DNA of 21,388 nt, taken from the NCBI GenBank assembly GCA_021464525.1, contig JADRCO010001208.1, positions 1 through 21,388 of the forward strand, given 5' to 3'. Under the pieces are notes generated by a model. It was not told the origin of the DNA. It made no database searches and worked only from the letters and a program-made list of their open reading frames with translations. The stretch is from Rhizophagus sp. LPA8_4_AMF (taxonomy: Eukaryota; Glomeromycota; Glomeromycetes; Glomerales; Glomeraceae). Shown here piece after piece: positions 10,645 to 19,860 of the stretch. The position numbers and the translations under genes are program-made. Each line of letters starts with the position of its first letter. Position 1 is the stretch's first letter.

Positions 10645-11786
10645 AATAACGATTTGTTAAACTAAAAGGTGTTGCAATCTATTAAATTTTATTCTAACTT
10701 TCTCTAGCTTCGTGTCGAATTTCAGAAATAAATACCATTTTTTATTTTATCACGTGATTATGAAAATCATTTGCTCGTGACATATCCGCCAATTTATACT
10801 CTAACGGCCTAACCCCAATTTTTTGAGATAACCCCAAATTTGTAGACCAATCATAGTGACGGACAATCAATTTGACATGACCACCCGGAAACTCCATATA
10901 TCAGATATAGGTTGCCATTAAAGTGGAAGATGCTAACCATGTACAGTACACATGCCTACCTTCCTATTCATCACAGGTAAAAAGTATCAAGAATTTGATT
11001 CAATATGTCCGTTCCTACCACTGAATATAAAAGGGTGTGAAAATTGAATACAGATAAACTTCGCACTTGTTACAATTTCACAGATAATTTTATGCCTTTT
11101 CATCCATTTTCAAAAACAGATACATGAATATTTTGAACAAAAATGTCAGAATGGAACATTATTGGGTTCCTCAATGAATGCAACTTCAAACCATTTAGAT
11201 GTAAGATATACTACTACCTTAAGTCTTTTGAAAGTATCACTAACACAGAAAATTGAAGGTGTAAAAAAGCACGATAGTTAATTAATAACTATAAGCAGGC
11301 AAATTTAAGCTTTGTATAAAGGAATGAAAAAAATAAATGGCATGAGGACCCTTCGAGCTCCTCTATACTTTGACTGAGCTATAAGCTAGTGTTGAGGTAT
11401 AGGTGACCTTTAAACTTGCCCATGTTTAAGCCTTTCAAGCTGACTTAATATATATTACTAGTTAATACTAACCCCTTCAGAACACAGATGACTCTTTAAG
11501 CTTATTTGTGTTCAGTCTTTGATCCTGTCTAGTGGGATAAAAATCAGGCAGAATGAATGAGAACATGACATTAAGGATAAGGGCGGTCAGCGATGACACA
11601 TATTACGTAATATTTAGTTTAATATAAACTTACCCCCTCCCCCCTTGTCAGATTTAACAGCCAATCAAATTATTATATTATAAATATATGATTTTATTAA
11701 GTGTAACGTAAGATTTTGACTATCCCCTCCCCCCTTTAATAATTACGTAATAAGTATCACTCCCTAATATTAATTTCCTATATCTT
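10645..11786. other. TAF13 promoter side and non-coding region
   Basis: The proximal part should hold the TAF13 promoter, including TCACGTGA at 10750-10757 and an ACCAATCA (CCAAT-like) near 10849. Further on there are two near copies of AACCCCAAWTTT (10810-10850) and a 7-bp inverted repeat GAACACA/TGTGTTC at about 11479-11513. A CCCCTCCCCCCTT tract occurs twice (near 11634 and 11725), each close to an ATTACGTAAT palindrome (near 11603 and 11742). A 37-codon open stretch starts at 11143 but has no support as a gene. Confidence 0.45.
10750..10757. promoter_or_regulatory. TCACGTGA box upstream of TAF13
   Basis: TCACGTGA, inside the 10-bp palindrome ATCACGTGAT, lies ~106 bases upstream of the TAF13 start codon. 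It matches the 8-bp core at 3809-3816. Role inferred from position and from the known bHLH site. Confidence 0.45.
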
Positions 11787-11984
11787 TTGTTTCAAAGGCA
11801 AAATGAAGTTTTAGCAAAAGAGTGGGAGAAAGAGCATGAATTAGCCGATAAAATGATTAATAGATCTTTAGTTTACGTTCATCAACTAATGTTCACAAGT
11901 GTAAGTAATTATGTCAATATAAGCAAAGGAGGTTTCATTTCTGGATCGTCTGAAAAATTATATCAAAATGAAATCAAGAGGTAA
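11787..11984 (+). pseudogene. Unidentified short coding remnant
   Basis: A 65-codon open stretch; the first ~38 residues (QNEVLAKEWEKEHELADKM...) are charged and helical in character, quite unlike random AT-rich translation. They end at a good GTAAGT donor near 11901, so this looks like one exon of a broken gene or element. The frame opens at a TTG, with no ATG at the front. I do not recognise the family. It may belong to the decayed element that follows. Confidence 0.35.
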
Positions 11985-12056
11985 AAATGCATAATTTTTT
12001 AAACTTAAAGTCATAAAAATCGAGCAGAATTATTTTTTTGCATTTTACTACTTTAG

Positions 12057-13440
12057 AATGATTACAAAGAATAAATAGAAAAAAAACAGACAGAAATAGA
12101 AGATTTTTTTTCTGTTTGTGCTGTCACTCCATCCACTGCTGATATGAATAATGATAATACAAATTATGCTGGTAAAAATTCAGCTTCATCAAGTTCTTTA
12201 CAGAATGCATAAAATGATTATGTGAAAGATTCAGAATACGAACCGCCCTCTGGCTATTTGAAAGACTAAGTGTAAGAGTTCTGGCTAACAGACCTCTTGA
12301 TTAAGGTTGCTTATCTAAACCTTACCAAAATCTTACGATTAGTTTTTCTAAAATTTTACTATAATTTTATTATAGTTTTAGCAAAGATTTGGCAGTTTCA
12401 CCATTTATAATAAGTTTTGGCAGTTTTTGCTTTTCTCCAAAGTTTTGCCAACTTTTTAATAAGACCTTCATATAGTTTTGGCAAAATTTCACAATTTTGG
12501 CATTTCACCAACTTGCCAAAACCTTCTAGTTTCTCTAGCAACCTTACTCTTGATCCTATAGAAGCTGAATGGATTTCAACATCAATGATAGGAGGACTTA
12601 TCTAGGCAGATAACGACTAGTAGGGTTATGCTTGACAATATAACATAATAAGTTTATACCCAAGTATCCAGCAATCCTCATCAAGCTTTCCCATATGAAG
12701 AGGCAAGTTCAAAATACTCAAAGACTTTGTAGATCACAAAGAATATGCTCTATTTGGAATTTTTCATGCCAAGGTAGGTGGCAGTAACATACTTTTCTGG
12801 CAAATAAAAGGAATATCTATACATTCATCAATTTGCAACATGCAAGAAAATTCAGTCTACAAATAGAATTAATTCAGGATGATAAACTGAATGCTCTAGT
12901 ATATGATCGAATAGCAAGAGTCTCTGGGATAGTAATTTTGGTGAGTATATAAACTTTCTCTTCAAGATTAAGAACCAAGGAGATATAGCTGAATGTGTCA
13001 CAAAAAGAGTCCTCAATACATTATAGGGAGCATTATGCCAAAGGAAACATACTTATAAAATCCTCAATAGAAAGGCTGAAGACCAATTTACCTTTCCAGA
13101 AGGCCATACCCTTAATTCTATCATACCAGTAGGAGAGAACGAATAGAAGTTTCAGTTTACAAATCTGAGTAATCCCTTCATAGGTGAGTATCCAAGGATT
13201 GCTCTATTCTTACTAGCACATGAATGTAAAGTTACCACAGAGTTACTAGAGTCATATAAAAATAAAGTTTAGCGCATCTACATAGATGAGTTTGTCTTAG
13301 AGGAACATTCAGATTCCCCTGCACTCATAACTTGTTCAGAGAATGCATTAACGACCCTCAAAGCCTCAAATTTGAGAGAGAAGGTACATATTATTAAAGA
13401 ATACAAATCAAGTCATTTGGACGTAATTTTATTTTTTTGA
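12057..13440 (+). pseudogene. Family-B DNA polymerase pseudogene (mobile-element type)
   Basis: Broken coding sequence with more than ten in-frame stops, at least two frameshifts (near 12815 and 12945) and a 245-bp insertion. Segments recognised: YNIISLYPSIQ at ~12636-12671 (motif A, usually D..SLYPS), AKRV-like TKRVLNTL-stop-GALC at ~13000-13035 (motif B), EYPRIALFLLAH, and RIYIDEF at ~13273-13293 in the place of motif C (usually a D-T-D type site). These match the protein-primed 'organellar/viral' PolB_2 group carried by linear plasmids, Maverick-like elements and related replicons. The motif-A Asp reads Asn and the motif-B Trp is a stop, so it is dead. The region before 12290 (SEYEPPSGYLKD) probably belongs to the same ORF. 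The family is seen from motifs; the exact element type is not determined. Confidence 0.7.
12302..12546. mobile_element. hAT-type MITE, 245 bp, with 8-bp target duplication
   Basis: TAAGGTTGCT at the left end is the exact reverse complement of AGCAACCTTA at the right end. The octamer CTCTTGAT occurs directly before (12294-12301) and directly after (12547-12554). An 8-bp target duplication and a TIR starting T-A-A-G-G fit the hAT superfamily (YARNG start). Inside are several direct and inverted TTTTGGCA motifs, such as subterminal transposase-binding sites often show. It has no coding capacity. Its insertion splits the polymerase pseudogene. Confidence 0.85.
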
Positions 13441-13517
13441 ATATTTGTATAGGGATGAATATTATAATTGAATAATGGGTAAGTCAAAGTAATCTATAAA
13501 GATTAACAATACGTATT

Positions 13518-13979
13518 ATGGACAACTTAGATAAACAACCAGGTGAAAAGTTTTATAATTGGGCTTGACGCATTTGAGGTCGTTTGAAATTTTATAATAA
13601 TTATGTTTATTATCCGAGATCTCATAGAAATGTAAATCAGTATATCAATGAAATTAGGGAAAAAATGCAAAGGCCAAATCTTAAGTTATATTATATCTAT
13701 TAGAAATGTTATAGTTATGGTTATGATTATATTACTGGATCTCGAATAAAATTTTTGCATGGTCTTATTTATAATACATCTCACAGCATCTTTGCTCATA
13801 AAACTTAGAAAGCTTTAGTAATTCAGAAAGCCTTCAGAAGGTATATAAAAGAGAAATATAATACATCAGCAAGGATTATTCAGCAAGCGATTCTCCCCTA
13901 ACTTTACAAACCAGATGGATTTATAATGAAGAAGGCCAAGCAGCATTTTGACTATCTTGTGGAATTGCAGATGCAATAG
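13518..13979 (+). pseudogene. Second ORF of the decayed element, IQ-like helix
   Basis: From ATG 13518 to TAG 13979 one frame of 154 codons is kept without any frameshift but carries five internal stops (TGA, TGA, TAG, TAG, TAA). It starts MDNLDKQPGEKFYNWA and contains IQKAFRRYIKEKY, an IQ-motif-like amphipathic helix, followed by SARIIQQAIL. I do not recognise a named family. It lies ~80 bp behind the polymerase pseudogene in the same direction, so it probably belongs to the same element. An indel-free frame with many nonsense changes points to point mutation rather than slippage as the main decay route. Confidence 0.5.
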
Positions 13980-14059
13980 TAAATATGACTAGGATGGTGC
14001 AGAGTGAAACAGTTATTTGAAGGTTTGTATTTTTTATACAGTATAAAGAAAGTACAAAT

Positions 14060-14852
14060 ATGTCAGCATATACAAAATTTGGATTTCCAATCAGTGACTG
14101 CAAAAAGAATCGAGTAAATCGTGATTGCAAAGAGGACCGTGATTGCAAAGAGCCAGATGAAGTACAGGTTTGCAAGATTACAACAGCATTAAAGAATGTT
14201 GTAGTAACAGTTCTGACCTGGTAGCGAATCATTTTTTGAAGTAATACTTACTCCAAAAAATTCCAAAGTTAAACTACCTGATGATATTTATAGATTACTT
14301 GTGGATTACTATAATAATGCATACAAAAGTTCTGGACTGACATTTGTAACAATTAGTGACTTGATTACATTCAAAGGATCTAATTGGCCGATTGTTGTCT
14401 TGCCTGATGTAGATCAATTTGGGTATATTCAGATCAGTGCCAAAGTTTTTGGGTCAATTTTGGCACCTCGGTATGCAAAGAATGCGTACATTCTTGCAAA
14501 ATTTATCCAGAAGGATAACGCAATAGATACGTATCCTGGGCAAGTACAATTTTACTTCGACCATAAAATTAATCTTTCAGATGATATGACCATGATACAT
14601 CATTTAGTTTTCGTTAAATGGTTCTTACCTGCAACTAATCAGCAAACCAGATTTAATTGCCAGATTGCAAATGACGATCGCAGTTGTAATATTGAACTCT
14701 GGAAATCCGATTTTTACGATATTGATAGAGACAGCATAATTCCGGTTCACAATATTTATAGCCGATTTATTCGTAGTAATTTTGAAGTAGGAGTAAGAAA
14801 ACCCGCCAGATACATGGCAGTAATTCCTATCAGTAAACATTTTCATATGTAA
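14060..14852 (+). pseudogene. Third ORF of the element, 3' 212 codons still open
   Basis: Starts MSAYTKFGFPISDC at 14060 and runs to a TAG at 14221; a one-base shift there connects it to a frame open from 14217 to the TAA at 14852. The second part is intact: DIYRLLVDYYNNAYKS, then GSNWPIVVLPDVDQFGYIQI, and the ending IIPVHNIYSRFIRSN...YMAVIPISKHFHM. It reads as a folded protein, with even hydrophobic spacing and many aromatic residues. As far as I recall, this type of C-terminus recurs in repeat-encoded proteins of mycorrhizal fungi, but I cannot name the family or function. An 18-bp tandem duplication around CGTGATTGCAAAGAG (~14120-14152) gives a DCKE repeat. A single shift is the only defect seen, so it might also be a young gene starting inside. 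Confidence 0.5.
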
Positions 14853-14924
14853 AATTTATATTTGTAATATAAAATTTATATCATAATAAATGAAATTCGG
14901 TTAAATAATTTATAACAATCGATT

Positions 14925-15185
14925 GGCTGATTGATTTCTGATTTATAATACATGCCCTATTATTAACTAATTAATTCAAATAATCAAAAAGGTATAAATT
15001 GGTAAGAATGCTGAATGATTAGCATTCTACTGTAGTGATACCATTCAGATAACAATTTGTATTAATTGGAGTTGAATACCTGGTTGATCCCTGAATTATA
15101 ATACATCTTATTGATATCTAATTAACCCAGATGATTAAAAAGATATAAATCAGTAAATATGCTGAATGATCAGCATTCTACCTGT
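14925..15185. repeat. Two tandem 151-bp repeats with hairpin
   Basis: Two diverged copies (about 14925-15033 and 15081-15185) share CTGAWTTATAATACAT, GATATAAATYRGTAA-like and GCTGAATGATYAGCATTCTAC blocks at an offset of 151 bp. Each ends in a hairpin: AGAATGCTGA-ATGA-TTAGCATTCT in copy 1 (15005-15028) and TGCTGA-ATGA-TCAGCA in copy 2 (15160-15175). They lie just behind the third ORF, so they may be the 3' end of the element. Confidence 0.7.
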
Positions 15186-15675
15186 GTACTAGCAGGATGA
15201 CAACCATGAATTTTTTTAATATGTATAATGAAAAAACATACAAGTAAGATTATGAAGTATTTTTTATTTATGACGAATTATGATTTAATAATTATGTTCA
15301 AATAGTTGTGTTTATATATTTCTTCTCAAAAAATATCTTTTCTTATAAAAGAATAATGTGTATGATGTTTTTGCACAGATCATAAATAAATCTGTACGAT
15401 TTAAATTATTTAAAAATTGGGAATATCCTTTTTTTGTATTTATCACATGAAGTAAATGGGGTATATCTTTACTATTGATTTTAAATTTTATCTAATATAA
15501 CACAACAATGACATTTCATATAATTCTTCACAATTATCATATGACATGGCGGGTACGTCTTTTTCACATAATAAACATTAATTTCCATGAAAATGTGCCC
15601 AAAAAAAAATCATGCAGACCATGCCTAATCGCTATTTAGTTAGATCATATAATGACAATTGCGATAGATAGTGTT

Positions 15676-15790
15676 ATTAGATGCAAGTATGAAGAATCTT
15701 CATGATTGCCATATAAGTAATATGACATTACAATGAATAATTAGATCTTTATTAGTTGCTAGTGTAAAGAATCCTTACGATTATCATATC
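15676..15790. repeat. 75-bp tandem repeat pair with conserved small hairpin
   Basis: Copy 1 contains ATGAAGAATCTTCAT (15689-15703) and copy 2 GTAAAGAATCCTTAC (15764-15778), embedded in similar flanks (TTATTAGWTGC...GATTRYCATAT). Two base pairs of the stem changed on both sides between the copies (A-T to G-C, and G-C to A-T), while one pair was lost. Confidence 0.55.
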
Positions 15791-16258
15791 ATAAAATCAA
15801 AAATAACAAATCCTATTTACAGGTGGAAATGAAAAAGTGTACAGAATAAATTACATGTGGAAACTTAGATCTTATATTTACATTATTAAATTTCTATAGC
15901 AAATTACGATTAAATTATGATTAAATGAATTATTATTTAGAAAATTATAATTCTTTTCATTTATTTTACGCCTTATAGAAAAGGACTTATTATAGTATGA
16001 TAATTAATTATTTCTGTATTACATATAAGTTCATTGAATATCTATGTATAATAAGACATTAGTATATATTACATCATATTTATGTAACTACTAATCAATT
16101 GTATGTAAAATTTCTCCAGATAGCCAAATATATAAAGATCGTATAATTAGATTATTATTTTAACTATAATATTCTCTGATAATTTCTTTAAGAGTGAATG
16201 AAATCTTATTTTTTTAAACTTAATAAATGAATGCAACATACATCCTTTCTTGCAAATA

Positions 16259-16283
16259 TTTCTAAAAACTTAGTTTTTAGAAA
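16259..16283. repeat. 25-nt inverted repeat
   Basis: TTTCTAAAAACT, one T, then AGTTTTTAGAAA: a perfect 12-bp inverted repeat with a one-base centre. No target duplication or transposon end was recognised. Confidence 0.8.
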
Positions 16284-16473
16284 CATAAACTAAATTAATA
16301 TCTACAATAGAATAAAACTTTATATATCTATCATTTGAATTGCCGATCCAAAAGAAATAATTATTAGAAAAAAGGAGCATCACCGATTGCCTATTTGCCT
16401 GAATATTATTTTCCTGAAGTTAATTTTCTGATTGGCCATTTCCCAAACTGGATCATTTTCTGAAACTTCAAAG

Positions 16474-17764
16474 ATGAAATAAATAAAAATAGATCTATAC
16501 ATAATAACTTTAACACAACAACAAAAAAACTTCTTTAAACAACATAATGAAATAGTTGAAACCCGTATTAACCAATTAAAATTAAATCAAGATGGCATAT
16601 TAAACAAAATAAATGATATTCAATTAATCAAAATTGCACTTCGGCCTAATCCAAACAAAAAAAAACCATTAATAATTTACTTGATATGAGTTCAAAATCT
16701 GATGATACCAATAGCAATAAGGCAAATCTTTATGATTCTGCACCTACATTAGTTGTGTTCATCTGAAGTAAAATAAAGGAAAGTTAACAAAAAGACGAAG
16801 ATTCTGATGATTTAATTGAAGAAGAATTTGCGTTTGTTATTTTAAACATTTTACTCAAAGCCAGTTAAAAAATCCTAAAGGCATATGTATCATTTTTTAT
16901 GAGTGAATAGGGAAAATTTAATAAGTATAGACATTGTTAAAGTTTTCTTGTATTAATTTAAAAATACATTATTATTATTGCTTATTATTGCTTTTAATAG
17001 AAAAAGGTAAAACATGGTCACCAGAATTAGTTTAGCAGATCTGTAACACATAGTTTAAAATACAACGTATTGCTTCTAAATCTACAGCTGCCAAATCAAA
17101 GGCCAGAAATGTTAATAATTGTCATAACATTAAAGGTATATTATTTGCATCATAATATTTAATAGTATGCTATTAATACTTAACAATTTTCATAGAAATT
17201 TAATGCATGAAAAGATGCTATTAGTGCACTTAATGCAGAAGTATTGAGACATCCAATAAAAGAATTTAGAGTATTATTCTCATAAGACTTAATGTCACCT
17301 GAAATTAGCAAATATAAAGAAGCATAAAGTCAAAATTAATATTTATTTAAGAATTTTTTTATGTGTTTATACAACTAACAGCCAATTATTTTGTTATTTG
17401 TAGATAACAACAGATCTGCAACATATTCTTGATTTACCTTATGAGAAAAGTTATATGATTCCTACAGGATTTAATAATACTAAGCAACCAATTATTGATC
17501 TTGATAGTAGATTCAAAGATAATTCTAATATTTTGAAAGAAATGAATATTAATAATAAGCAACAAGTTTATTTGAATGATTAAACTAAACAGATTATTGA
17601 ACAAAATAAATCAGATATGTTAAAGGAAAAGAAAAATCCAGAAGTTGAACAGATGAAGTAAAAAAATCAAGATAGATCAGAAGAATCTTTAAAACTATTT
17701 AGTAAATAATGTAAAAGAGCTTCTATATCAACTACATGAGTTACAGATTCTAATGGTAAAACTA
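16474..17764 (+). pseudogene. Multi-exon pseudogene of unknown family
   Basis: Protein-like segments separated by still visible GT-AG introns: a Gln/Asn-rich helical start (TQQQKNFFKQHNEIVETRIN) from ~16474, then KANLYDSAPTLVVF and KDEDSDDLIEEEF, exon 17001-17135 (GKTWSPELV...ASKSTAAKSKARN), exon ~17196-17325 (KDAISALNAEVLRHPIKEF), and exon 17404-17764 (LQHILDLPYEKSYMIPTGF), which ends at a GTAAGT donor. About ten stops interrupt it: e.g. ELV-stop-QICNT, LND-stop-TKQII, QMK-stop-KNQ. At least one shift lies near 16675. Family not recognised; the coiled-coil start and the charged middle part would fit a regulatory or transposon-encoded protein, but this is speculation. Confidence 0.5.
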
Positions 17765-18090
17765 GTAAGTAATTTAGTATTTCTTTTTTCATTTATTAAT
17801 AATTAAAAAATTTCTAATTTTGTATTACATTTATTAGAATAATATGCAAATAATATATAATGTGTTATTAAATATAGAAATTTAATGAATTTGCTAGTAA
17901 TGTAATAAAAATGTCACATTAATGTTGAATTTTATTTTTTTTTATTGGTTGTTTTAAGTTAAGTAAAATAAAATTCAGTTTTAATTAAAAAAAAAAGATT
18001 TATTTTTTTGGTTTTTAAACCAAATTATTTTTTATTTCAGTCTTTTAAACCAAATTGTTTAAAAATTTACTTATTTAAAAACTTTTTCAG
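17765..18090. other. Poly-T/A-rich spacer before the microexon array
   Basis: Starts with the donor of the preceding pseudogene. It contains long T runs and a doubled TTTTAAACCAAATT block (~18015-18055). It ends in a polypyrimidine tract and CAG acceptor at 18088-18090 in front of the first microexon. Confidence 0.45.
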
Positions 18091-19190
18091 TCTGAGAATT
18101 CTGAAATGGTGAGTACAGGAAGGGGATTCATATTTTTTTATTTTTGGAATGTTACTAACGTTCCTTTTTGTTTTTTTACTTTAGGAACGAGCTCTTAGAC
18201 TTCAATTTCAGCCTGAAACTCTGGAATGATAAGTACAAGAGAAGGGATTTATATTTTTTTATTTTTTAGAATGTTACTAATATTTCTTTTTGTTTCTTTA
18301 CTTTAGGAATGACCTTCTGAACTTCAATTTCAGCCTGAAACTCTGGAATGATGAGTATAAGGAGAAGGGATTCATAATTTTTTTATTTTTGAAATGTTAT
18401 TAATGTTCCTTTTCACTTTTTTACTTTAGAGACGAACTCCTGGACTTCAATTTTAGCCTGAAACTCTGGAATGGTAAGTTGGAAGGGATTTTTTAGTATT
18501 TTTTTTTATTTTTAAAATGTTATTAATGTTCCTTTTCATTTATTTTTCAATAGAAAATCTTTGAGGTTCGAGCCGGCTCATATAGAATATTACTTTTGAA
18601 TGAAAGGTAATAGGGAATTTTTTTTAGTAATGTTTTGACGTTACTCTCTTTTTTGTAGGTAATGCCAGACGAATCATACGAACCAAATATTGGGCAAAAG
18701 GTAATAATGAAGATAGGGATTTTTTTTTAAAAAAACTTTTTTGGTAATATTGGACGAATTATAAAACCAGATTTTGAGTGAAAGGTAAATGAGAGAGGAA
18801 AAGGTTTCCTTTTTTTATATCTTTTTAGTAAAGCTTTTAATGTTACTCTAGACATAAAATATTTTGTTGAAATAGAGTTTCAGAATTAGCTTTAAGAAAC
18901 GTAATAACATTTCTTTGTTTTTATTTTTTATAGGTTTTGAATTTTCCAGAAGGTTCTTTTAGTGGTTGGTTGATTTTTTTAGAAGATGGAATTTCAAAAT
19001 TGACTTAAGAAACATATTAACGTTTCTTTTTTTATTTTTGTAGATTCTGATCTTTGTTCTTTAGATGATAAAGTGTAAGTTTCAAATTGGATTTAAACTT
19101 TTTTTTTCTTTAAGAAATAGTTTACTAACATTTCATTCCTTTTTTTATAGGGTTTGATCTATTGATTTTGGATAACTAGATGTGAATTTT
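18091..19190 (+). repeat. Microexon-intron tandem array A
   Basis: Exon-like blocks: 18091-18108 (18 nt), 18185-18228, 18307-18350 and 18430-18473 (44 nt each, close copies sharing ACTTCAATTTYAGCCTGAAA and the end CTGGAATG), 18554-18606 (53), 18659-18700 (42), a decayed copy of the last at ~18743-18784, then smaller blocks to ~19190. Between them are 52-80 bp T-rich introns with GTRAGT donors, a TACTAAC/TATTAAT branch site and YTTTAG acceptors. Two donors have decayed to ATAAGT (18229) and ATGAGT (18351). Several introns form a hairpin around the branch site (18146-18164, 18627-18644, 19007-19028). The 44-nt exons cannot all be read in one frame because 44 is not a multiple of three. Probably a decaying copy of the family seen in array B; function unknown. 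Confidence 0.6.
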
Positions 19191-19349
19191 GAAACTCAAG
19201 GGTGATTTTATATAATTAAATAAATCTTTATATAACATATATAAGATTATAATAAAAATGAGTATTTTATAAAATTATTATTGAGATATTATTGTGATAT
19301 CACGAAGAATTAGATATATGCATTATACATATTACTAAAATTCAATATA

Positions 19350-19445
19350 ATTTGAAATTTGAGATTGGAATTTGGGATTTGGGATTTAAACTATAATAAA
19401 TTAATTTGGGATTTGGGATTTGAATTGGCAATTTTGAATTTGGGC
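19350..19445. repeat. TTTGGGA-type short tandem repeat
   Basis: Several copies of TTTGGGA (ATTTGGGATTTGGGATTT twice, plus TTTGGG alone) in an otherwise TA-rich stretch. It is a degenerate 7-bp satellite, not a clean telomere repeat. Confidence 0.6.
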
Positions 19446-19860
19446 AGCATATATAATATGCATATATAATAGATAACTGATAGGTAACCGATAGGTGACT
19501 GATTGGTATATACAGGTTAAAACATATATAAATATAATAAATATTAGGCAATAAAAAGTTTAATTCTAAAATAATTTGCGGCAATATTACCTAATTAAAA
19601 TTAATAATTACTTGTAAGTTATTTATTTTATGTATAACTTGAAATCATAACTTTTATAACCAATAAAAATTAATAATTATTATTATCACGTATTACACAA
19701 TTTGAATTATTTATATTTTATATTTGTTTATTTTTTTTTTATTCTCTTTTTGCTTAAATTTTTTATTTTATTTTATTGTTTTATCAAAAATAAATATAAA
19801 GGCACATTTTTTACCAAAAATTTTCTTTTTTTAATATTTTTTATTAGGGGTTTGTTTTTT

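Larger units (their letters stand above)
15186..16473. other. AT-rich region with small hairpin repeats
   Basis: No coding region is supported. It holds a pair of 75-bp-spaced repeats with small hairpins (15676-15790) and a 25-nt near-palindrome (16259-16283), listed separately. The rest is low-complexity AT-rich DNA. Confidence 0.5.

Noticed and set aside
12417-12605. 62-codon ORF MAVFAFLQSFANF...
   Set aside because: It runs across the right end of the MITE into the polymerase pseudogene, so it is a chance fusion of two unrelated pieces. Only its last ~19 codons (after 12547) are polymerase sequence.
13921-14232. Minus-strand 103-codon ORF
   Set aside because: Opposite to the element's ORFs 2 and 3, Ser/Thr/Ile-rich without domain character; a shadow of the plus-strand coding sequence.
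14625-14846. Minus-strand 73-codon ORF
   Set aside because: Complement of the open part of ORF 3; no independent support.
14925-15185. Helitron 3' end
   Set aside because: A hairpin is present but no CTRR terminus follows within the expected ~10 bases, and no RepHel motif is seen in the ORFs.
12057-17764. Reassigned stop codons (TAA/TAG = Gln) as explanation for the interrupted frames
   Set aside because: TGA also interrupts the frames, a conserved motif-B Trp site is TAG, there are frameshifts and an inserted MITE, and the intact neighbouring genes use the standard code.
19350-19445. Interstitial telomere repeat
   Set aside because: The unit is TTTGGGA and is irregular; fungal telomeres are normally TTAGGG-type.
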